From: Rickettsiales bacterium
GTDB lineage: Bacteria; Pseudomonadota; Alphaproteobacteria; Rickettsiales; UBA1997
Assembly (NCBI GenBank): GCA_947496905.1
Contig: CANMEW010000040.1
Coordinates: 1-11,431, forward strand
Length of the DNA: 11,431 bases
Reading direction: 5' to 3'
Part shown: positions 7,349 through 11,431 of the stretch, in pieces
Position numbering within the stretch: the first letter of the stretch is position 1
Layout of the letters: each line of letters starts with the position of its first letter
Position numbers and translations under genes: made by a program
The notes under the pieces: model-generated
What the model saw: the letters and a program-made list of their open reading frames with translations, nothing else
What the model was told of the DNA's origin: nothing
Database searches by the model: none

Positions 7349-8160
7349 GAAGAATTGAGCAGAAATTTTTAGAGCTGAAAGCAAAAAAACACTGCGCCTT
7401 CGTGGCCTATATTTGTGCTGGCGATCCCACTTACGAAACTTCTTTGGAAGTGCTTAAAGCCATGCCAGCGGCTGGTGTAGACATCATCGAGCTTGGTGTA
7501 CCATTTCTTGATCCATCGGGAGATGGGCCAATCATTGAGAATGCTGCGAAGCGTGCAATCGCCAATGGCATGAGTTTGAAAAAAACTTTGGAGATGGCAC
7601 AAGAATTCAGAAAAGTTAACGAAAAAACTCCGCTTATTTTAATGAGCTACTTCAATCCAATTTTAAAATATGGGCTGAATAAAATTTTCCTCGATGCAGA
7701 AAAATCAGGCATTGACGGTATTTTAATCGTTGATTTGCCACTTGAGGAAGAGGCGGAAATTGCCGAAGAAATTGCGCGTACAAAATTAGATTTAATCAAA
7801 CTAATTGCCCCCACCACCAGTCAAAATCGCGCCAAAGAAATCGCTAAAAATTCCGGAGGATTTTTATATTTAATTTCCATGCTCGGCATCACCGGCACCG
7901 CTTCAGCAGAAGTTTTGGAGAATAAAAAAAATTTGGAAAAGCTCCGTCAAATTTCCAACTTACCGATCGTGGTTGGATTCGGAATAAAAACTTCAGATCA
8001 AGCGCAAGAATTTTCTAAAATCGGCGTGGATGGCGTGGTTGTTGGCTCAACAATTGTTCAAGAAATCGCTGAAAGATTTTTAGAAAAAAAATCCTGCAGC
8101 GAAATTGTTGAGGATGTGACAAAAAAACTTCGCGAATTCTCACAAAAAATTACGCATTAA
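7345..8160 (+). CDS. trpA: Tryptophan synthase alpha subunit
   Basis: TrpA cleaves indole-3-glycerol phosphate to indole and glyceraldehyde-3-phosphate and channels indole to TrpB. The start is GTG at 7345, overlapping the trpB stop (GTGA) with GGGGGAAG just upstream as ribosome binding site. At 271 residues the TIM-barrel protein has normal length. The catalytic Glu49 (ELGVPF) and Asp60 (DGP) sit at the same numbers as in the Salmonella enzyme. The active-site loop, usually FSDPxADGP, reads FLDPSGDGP here, with Leu for Ser and Gly for Ala. Later blocks ISMLGITGT, VVGFGIKTSDQA and GVVVGSTIV contribute to phosphate binding. The stop is one base from the argJ start, so it belongs to the same operon. 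Confidence 0.95.
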   Translation: MRRIEQKFLELKAKKHCAFVAYICAGDPTYETSLEVLKAMPAAGVDIIELGVPFLDPSGDGPIIENAAKRAIANGMSLKKTLEMAQEFRKVNEKTPLILMSYFNPILKYGLNKIFLDAEKSGIDGILIVDLPLEEEAEIAEEIARTKLDLIKLIAPTTSQNRAKEIAKNSGGFLYLISMLGITGTASAEVLENKKNLEKLRQISNLPIVVGFGIKTSDQAQEFSKIGVDGVVVGSTIVQEIAERFLEKKSCSEIVEDVTKKLREFSQKITH

Positions 8161-8161
8161 A

Positions 8162-9349
8162 ATGATCAACGGCATTAAAATCGCGACTACGAACTGCGGA
8201 ATAAAATATAAAAATCGTGACGACCTTCTGCTAATTTTTTTTGAAGAAGGGGCGAATGTTGCCGGTGTTTTTACAAGCTCTTCCATGCCGGCAGCTCCTG
8301 TTTTGTGGTGCAAAAAAAATGTAAAAAATGGAGTGGCGAAAGCGCTGGTGGTGAATGCTGGAAATGCCAATGCGTTCACCGGAAAAGCTGGTTCTGATGC
8401 GGTTTTATTAACGGCAAAAAAAACTGCTGAGATCTTGGGATGTGAGGAGGGTGAGGTATTTATTTCTTCAACTGGTGTGATTGGTGAAACTCTAAAAGTT
8501 GATTTAATTACGGCGGCAATTCCACAAATGGTGAATGATTTTGCCAGTGACGAAGCAGCTTGGGACAAAGCTTCGCGTGCCATCATGACTACTGACACCA
8601 AGCCGAAATTAATCAAAAAAACTTGCGAAATTTTTGGTAAAAAAATCTCGCTCATTGGTTTCGCCAAAGGCTCCGGAATGATTGCGCCAAACATGGCAAC
8701 AATGCTTAGTTACATTTTTACCGATGCCGACATTTCTTCTGCGGCGCTGGCAATTTTACTCAAAGATGTTGCTGAAGAAAGTTTCAATTCAATAACCGTA
8801 GACTCAGACCAGTCAACGAATGACACGGTTTTAATTTTTGCTACAAAGGAAGCTGGTAATCAGACAATTTCCGATCCTTTTGATCCAGAAATTCTTGATT
8901 TCAAAAACACTCTGCAGGAGCTCTGTCTCGAGCTTGCGAAAATGATTGTAGTTGATGGCGAGGGCGCAAAAAAATTAATCGAGATTGAAGTGGATGGCGC
9001 TTCAAGCGAGCAACAGGCTAAACTGGTCGCCTTCGCCATTGCTAATTCGCCATTGGTGAAAACTGCAATTGCGGGCGCTGATCCAAATTGGGGACGTATT
9101 GTGATGGCGGTTGGTAAATCTTGTGACGCAACTTCTCCAGAAAAAATAGTGGTAAAAATTGGCGAATATCAGCTCACAAAAGATGGCACAAAACATCCAA
9201 ATTACATTGAGCAAGTGGTTCACGAATATTTAAAAAATTCTGAAGTGAAAATCTCGGTAAGCCTTGGAATTGGTGAGTCTAAAGCAAAAGTGTGGACCTG
9301 CGACTTGAATGAAGAATACATCAAAATCAACAAGGATTACCGTAGTTAA
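8162..9349 (+). CDS. argJ: Glutamate N-acetyltransferase / amino-acid acetyltransferase ArgJ
   Basis: ArgJ transfers the acetyl group of N-acetylornithine to glutamate in the cyclic arginine pathway; some members also use acetyl-CoA. The 395-residue proenzyme normally self-cleaves into two chains before a Thr nucleophile. Here the cleavage motif is KGSGMIAPNMATML, placing the scissile bond at Ala179-Thr180. STGVIGE at residues 103-109 matches the oxyanion-hole motif, and the C-terminal block YIKINKDYRS is typical. TVDSDQSTND is also a conserved family segment. The ATG lies one base after the trpA stop and the stop is one base before the next gene, so it is embedded in the trpBA operon, an uncommon setting. 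Whether it is mono- or bifunctional cannot be told from sequence. Confidence 0.95.
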   Translation: MINGIKIATTNCGIKYKNRDDLLLIFFEEGANVAGVFTSSSMPAAPVLWCKKNVKNGVAKALVVNAGNANAFTGKAGSDAVLLTAKKTAEILGCEEGEVFISSTGVIGETLKVDLITAAIPQMVNDFASDEAAWDKASRAIMTTDTKPKLIKKTCEIFGKKISLIGFAKGSGMIAPNMATMLSYIFTDADISSAALAILLKDVAEESFNSITVDSDQSTNDTVLIFATKEAGNQTISDPFDPEILDFKNTLQELCLELAKMIVVDGEGAKKLIEIEVDGASSEQQAKLVAFAIANSPLVKTAIAGADPNWGRIVMAVGKSCDATSPEKIVVKIGEYQLTKDGTKHPNYIEQVVHEYLKNSEVKISVSLGIGESKAKVWTCDLNEEYIKINKDYRS

Positions 9350-9350
9350 A

Positions 9351-9680
9351 ATGACCGAATTAGTCGCAGAAATAAGATTTGAAAAAGCGCGAGAAAGGCT
9401 TTCTGAGGCGTTAAAAAATTTGGAAGAAGTGGTGAAGAAAAAACTTCACGAGGAAGCGATTTATTCGCGAATGATTGATGGCGACAACAACGGCTACAGT
9501 GGCTCGCAAGCTAGGATGATCGAGCAATCGCAAATAATTCAGAACCTCAATTCCGAGATTAATAATCTGCAAAAAAATCTCTCAGAACTTGGTAAGGAAA
9601 CAGATTTTCTGAGAGAGAAAAACGAAATGCTGATTCGAAAAATTACTAAAATGAAAGCGGGGAGCGAAGGTGCTAATTGA
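9351..9680 (+). CDS. Small coiled-coil protein preceding zapA (DUF4164-like)
   Basis: A 109-residue, highly charged protein without a signal peptide or membrane segment. Residues 1-40 and about 53-104 look like long amphipathic helices (for example NLNSEINNLQKNLSEL), joined by a Gly/Asn/Ser-rich linker (DGDNNGYSGS). An in-frame ATG lies upstream at 9309 inside argJ. The ATG at 9351 is preferred because it follows the argJ stop by one base, like the argJ start after trpA. Its end overlaps zapA by 11 bases. Short coiled-coil proteins of the DUF4164 type are known directly upstream of zapA in alphaproteobacteria. I infer the same family and a possible link to the division ring, by position only. 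Function is unknown. Confidence 0.75.
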   Translation: MTELVAEIRFEKARERLSEALKNLEEVVKKKLHEEAIYSRMIDGDNNGYSGSQARMIEQSQIIQNLNSEINNLQKNLSELGKETDFLREKNEMLIRKITKMKAGSEGAN

Positions 9681-10005
9681 AATTCCGGTTGGTAAGTCGC
9701 GGTACAAAATTACCTGCGAAGAATCAGAAAAAGAAAAATTGCTGAACATTGCGGAAAGGCTTAATCAAAGGGTAAATGCACTGTCTCTTCAAATAAAAAA
9801 TATCGATGAAAAAACTTTATTGGTGATTGCCGCCTTGATGATTGAAGAGGAATTGTCGGAGGAAAATAAAGTAGAAACTCCAGAAGATGATGAGGATGAG
9901 AGCGTTACAATAGTTGATCGCGATGTTTATGATGCGGTCAGTGAGAGCATGAATAACATCGCTGATTACATTGAGAATCTTACTAAAAAAATTCAGAATT
10001 ACTAA
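9670..10005 (+). CDS. zapA: Cell division protein ZapA
   Basis: ZapA binds and cross-links FtsZ filaments at the mid-cell ring. The 111-residue protein starts with GTG at 9670, preceded by GGGGAG, and overlaps the end of the coiled-coil gene. The N-terminal globular head (IPVGKSRYKITCEESEKEKLLNIAERLNQRV) is the family hallmark. It is followed by a helical region (LLVIAALMIEEEL), an acidic stretch near residues 75-85, and a C-terminal coiled coil ending in ENLTKKIQNY. Length matches the family. It is followed by the inverted-repeat unit and then fau, the same gene order that in many proteobacteria encloses the 6S RNA gene. Confidence 0.92.
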   Translation: MLIEIPVGKSRYKITCEESEKEKLLNIAERLNQRVNALSLQIKNIDEKTLLVIAALMIEEELSEENKVETPEDDEDESVTIVDRDVYDAVSESMNNIADYIENLTKKIQNY

Positions 10006-10155
10006 AGGGCATCTCTAAAAATTGCTTTTTTTGGCAATTTTGTCGTCAGACAAATTTGCTCGCGAGCACGTACGTAAAGGGTACGCTTTCCTGCTCACAA
10101 ATTTTCTTCCCAAAAATTTCTCAAAAAAATCTAATTTTTAGAGGTACCCTAAAGG
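10002..10155 (+). repeat. 145-bp terminal-inverted-repeat unit between zapA and fau: MITE-like insertion or 6S RNA (ssrS) candidate
   Basis: AGGGCATCTCTAAAAATT (10006-10023) and the reverse complement of the sequence at 10133-10150 agree at 16 of 18 positions. CTAAAGG occurs at 10002-10008 and again at 10149-10155, so at least TAAA (and up to seven bases) is directly repeated at the edges. Removing the unit and one repeat would leave zapA joined cleanly to fau with AAAGG as its ribosome binding site. That pattern fits a non-autonomous transposable element. No transposase is encoded. The alternative is 6S RNA: the ends form a long closing stem, the middle is an open AT-rich region, and the centre forms an apical hairpin. 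The zapA-fau location is the classic ssrS position and the size is near that of known 6S RNAs. Confidence 0.65.
10051..10117 (+). ncRNA. ssrS: Apical stem-loop within the zapA-fau unit; possible core of 6S RNA
   Basis: AAATTTG (10052-10058) pairs with CAAATTT (10108-10114), GAGCA (10064-10068) with TGCTC (10102-10106), and CGTAC (10069-10073) with GTACG (10081-10085). With the terminal stem this gives a closed rod carrying a central unpaired region, the general shape of 6S RNA. I could not match conserved 6S sequence with confidence. The name rests on architecture and on the zapA/fau neighbours. Confidence 0.35.
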
Positions 10156-10755
10156 ATGAGTGTGGTGGAGGAAAAATCAAAACTACGGAAATTTTTTCTG
10201 GAACAAAGATTGGCGCTGTCTCGTGAAGATGTCGAAAAAAAATCTCGTCAAATAAATCAAAATTTTCTTCACAACTTATTGCCAAAAATTTACCAAAAAA
10301 ATTTAGGTAAAATTTTTTCTATTTACGTTTCTTCTGGTTGCGAAGTTTGCGCCACTTCAATCGCAGAATATTTCCAAGAAAAAGAAATTGAATTTTCTTA
10401 CCCTAAAATTGTTGGAAAAAATCAGCCGTTAGAATTTTTACGAGCTGAGAAGCGGCAAGAATTTCTGCCGAATAAATTTTTTTCCAAAATTATTGAGCCG
10501 ACTGTTGGTGAGGTAGTTTTTCCAAATCTAATAATTTTACCGCTTCTTGCCTTCGACCTAGATATGTCAAGGCTTGGGATGGGTGGTGGCTTTTTTGATC
10601 GCACAATTAATTTTCTAAAAAATCAGAAAATTGAAATTACCACTATTGGTCTGGCATATGATTTTCAAAGGTCTCGCGACACTCTTCCAGTTGAAAAAAC
10701 TGATCAGAGGCTTGATTTTATTGTGACGGAAAAAACAATTTTTCTCGCGAGCTAA
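10156..10755 (+). CDS. fau: 5-formyltetrahydrofolate cyclo-ligase
   Basis: This enzyme (5-FCL, MTHFS; E. coli ygfA) converts 5-formyltetrahydrofolate to 5,10-methenyltetrahydrofolate with ATP, recycling inhibitory folate in the cytosol. The 199-residue protein has normal length. The N-terminus KSKLRKFFLEQRLAL is the usual basic start helix. The signature PLLAFDLDMSRLGMGGGFFDR corresponds to the family's PLxAFDxxGxRLGxGGGxYDR. The end GLAYDFQ...LPVEKTDQRLDFIVTE carries the conserved D-x-x-LD element. The ATG at 10156 abuts the AAAGG sequence (10151-10155) with no spacing, so the GTG codons at 10162 or 10165 are better-placed alternative starts. It is the last gene of the trpB-zapA unit. Confidence 0.93.
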   Translation: MSVVEEKSKLRKFFLEQRLALSREDVEKKSRQINQNFLHNLLPKIYQKNLGKIFSIYVSSGCEVCATSIAEYFQEKEIEFSYPKIVGKNQPLEFLRAEKRQEFLPNKFFSKIIEPTVGEVVFPNLIILPLLAFDLDMSRLGMGGGFFDRTINFLKNQKIEITTIGLAYDFQRSRDTLPVEKTDQRLDFIVTEKTIFLAS

Positions 10756-10756
10756 C

Positions 10757-10812
10757 TCTGCGTTCATTTGGCGCAGAAAAAATTTGTAAATTTTTGATTG
10801 CTTTCAAATTTT
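10757..10812. repeat. Two hairpins in the fau-hupB gap
   Basis: TCTGCG (10757-10762) pairs with CGCAGA (10772-10777) across a 9-base loop. AAAATTTG (10779-10786) pairs perfectly with CAAATTTT (10805-10812) across 18 bases. Neither is followed by a T-run on its strand, so I do not call an intrinsic terminator for fau. A further inverted repeat, TGGAGC/GCTCCA, lies near 10843-10866. Confidence 0.4.
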
Positions 10813-10866
10813 CCAAATGTAGCTTCCCGCCTCAACCTGCCGTGGAGCTAGTGTACAAGCTGCTCC

Positions 10867-10895
10867 ATGACATGTTTGGCCTTCCAAATTACTAA
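10867..10895 (+). promoter_or_regulatory. Weak candidate promoter of hupB
   Basis: ATGACA (10867-10872) resembles a -35 box and is followed by a 17-base spacer and TACTAA (10890-10895). The -10 match is poor, and the predicted start would leave only about 15 bases of leader, barely enough for the AGAG ribosome binding site at 10905-10908. Some promoter is expected here because hupB has its own terminator. Confidence 0.25.
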
Positions 10896-10916
10896 TTAAT
10901 CAAAAGAGATTTAACT

Positions 10917-11189
10917 ATGCACAAAACAGATTTAATTAAAGAAATCGCTAACCAAACTGGCCTTTCTCAAAAAGACGCTGGTGCTTCAGTAGAAGCTTTT
11001 TTGAAAGCTACTTCTAAAGCTCTTAAAAAAGGTGACGTAGTTACCTTGATCGGTTTCGGTACTTTTAAAGTAGTAAAAACTGCTGCTAGAAAAGGTCGTA
11101 ACCCACAAACTGGTAAAGAAATCCAAATCAAAGCTTCTAAAAGAGTTAAATTTGCTGCAGGCAAAGCTCTAAAAGATTCAGTTAAATAG
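10917..11189 (+). CDS. hupB: DNA-binding protein HU
   Basis: HU is a small nucleoid protein that dimerises, bends DNA and compacts the chromosome. The 90-residue length is exact for the family. MHKTDLIKEIANQTGLSQKDA is the N-terminal helical dimerisation region. The signature GFGTFKVVKTAARKGRNPQTG spans about residues 47-67 and leads into the DNA-binding beta arm (GRNPQTGKEI), followed by KRVKFAAGKALK. The start ATG at 10917 has AGAG eight bases upstream. Codon use is distinctive: Ala, Gly, Thr and Val codons end mostly in T or A, more uniformly than in the surrounding genes, as expected of a highly expressed gene. It has its own terminator directly downstream and is followed by tRNA-Val and tRNA-Asp. 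Confidence 0.97.
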   Translation: MHKTDLIKEIANQTGLSQKDAGASVEAFLKATSKALKKGDVVTLIGFGTFKVVKTAARKGRNPQTGKEIQIKASKRVKFAAGKALKDSVK

Positions 11190-11193
11190 TTAA

Positions 11194-11231
11194 AGCCCTT
11201 ACGCAATTCACTTTGTGTAAGGGCTATTTTT
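11194..11231 (+). terminator. Intrinsic terminator of hupB
   Basis: AGCCCTTACGC (11194-11204) pairs with GTGTAAGGGCT (11215-11225) with one G-U pair and a 10-base loop, followed by ATTTTT (11226-11231). It starts 4 bases after the hupB stop codon. It is a strong Rho-independent terminator on the plus strand. Confidence 0.92.
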
Positions 11232-11243
11232 GTGCTTTTATTT

Positions 11244-11319
11244 GGGTGATTAGCTCAGTTGGTAGAGCATCTCCCTTACAAGGAGAGGGTCGGCAGTTCG
11301 AGCCTGTCATCACCCACCA
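11244..11319 (+). tRNA. tRNA-Val (anticodon TAC)
   Basis: A complete 76-base cloverleaf with encoded CCA. Acceptor GGGTGAT pairs with ATCACCC, the D stem is GCTC/GAGC, and anticodon stem TCTCC/GGAGA holds the loop CTTACAA with TAC at 11277-11279. The T arm is GGCAG-TTCGAGC-CTGTC with one G-U pair. The discriminator base is A. It reads GUA and other valine codons. It begins only 12 bases after the hupB terminator, with no clear promoter of its own. Confidence 0.97.
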
Positions 11320-11364
11320 TCACTTCATTCCACATTCTTCCCTCACATTATTTTCCCTCATTTT

Positions 11365-11431
11365 GGGGGTGTAGCTCAGTTGGTTAGAGCGCTTGCCTGT
11401 CACGCAAGAGGCCGCGGGTTCGAGTCCCGCC
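11365..11431 (+). tRNA. tRNA-Asp (anticodon GTC), 3' end cut by window edge
   Basis: The first 67 bases of a cloverleaf are present: acceptor 5' strand GGGGGTG, D arm GCTC/GAGC, and anticodon stem CTTGC/GCAAG with loop CTGTCAC and anticodon GTC at 11399-11401. The T arm is GCGGG-TTCGAGT-CCCGC. The 3' acceptor strand lies beyond the window. It follows tRNA-Val by 45 bases of featureless AT-rich spacer. Confidence 0.96.

Noticed and set aside
8140..8694. 184-codon open frame antisense to argJ
   Set aside because: It is a shadow of argJ codon composition on the other strand. ArgJ motifs are complete on the plus strand and the antisense product has no recognisable features.
10006..10150. Complete insertion sequence or CRISPR repeat in the zapA-fau gap
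   Set aside because: It is 145 bp with no coding capacity for a transposase and no repeated spacer structure.
10757..10787. Intrinsic terminator after fau
   Set aside because: The hairpin TCTGCG/CGCAGA is followed by an A-run, not a T-run, on the plus strand, and by mixed sequence on the minus strand.

Overview
The window looks like a chromosomal segment of an AT-rich alphaproteobacterium (roughly 40% G+C by eye), plausibly on or near the Rickettsiales branch. The taxonomic cues are a VirB4-type secretion ATPase with degenerate motifs (resembling the divergent second VirB4 copies of Rickettsiales), an alphaproteobacterial-type FtsL, a short coiled-coil gene directly before zapA, and hupB followed by tRNA-Val(TAC) and tRNA-Asp(GTC). 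The trpB, trpA and argJ genes mean the organism can still make amino acids, so it is not a strongly reduced obligate endosymbiont. The lineage is an inference; the gene identities mostly rest on clear motifs.

Left half (1-5831, minus strand). Reading leftwards from a divergent intergenic region there is one tightly packed transcription unit: mraZ, rsmH (mraW), ftsL, a Kef/CPA2-type cation:proton antiporter, and a virB4-like ATPase that runs off the left edge. This is the head of the division/cell-wall (dcw) cluster, but after ftsL the expected ftsI/murE genes are replaced by the antiporter and the VirB4 homologue. The antiporter is split by a +1 frameshift at a run of six T on its coding strand (3729-3734). 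The VirB4 homologue keeps Walker A but has Asn for the Walker B Asp and Ser for the Gln of the usual TQ motif.

Divergent intergenic region (5832-6154). It holds a sigma70-like promoter for mraZ overlapped by an array of about eight helically phased TGGNN repeats, which fits an enlarged MraZ autoregulatory operator. Next to trpB are two back-to-back GC-rich hairpins (6036-6066).

Right half (6155-10755, plus strand). A second compact unit reads trpB, trpA, argJ, a 109-residue coiled-coil protein, zapA and a 5-formyltetrahydrofolate cyclo-ligase gene (fau/ygfA). Most genes overlap or are one base apart. Between zapA and fau lies a 145-bp unit (10006-10150) with 18-bp terminal inverted repeats and a CTAAAGG direct repeat at each edge. 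It is either a small MITE-like insertion or, given the classic zapA-ssrS-fau gene order, a 6S RNA gene.

Right end (10917-11431, plus strand). This holds hupB (HU) with its own intrinsic terminator, a complete tRNA-Val with encoded CCA, and a tRNA-Asp cut by the window edge. The division genes at both ends of the mraZ/trpB divergence (mraZ, rsmH and ftsL on one side, the coiled-coil gene and zapA on the other) are the main functional theme. I see no complete insertion sequence, CRISPR array or phage gene.
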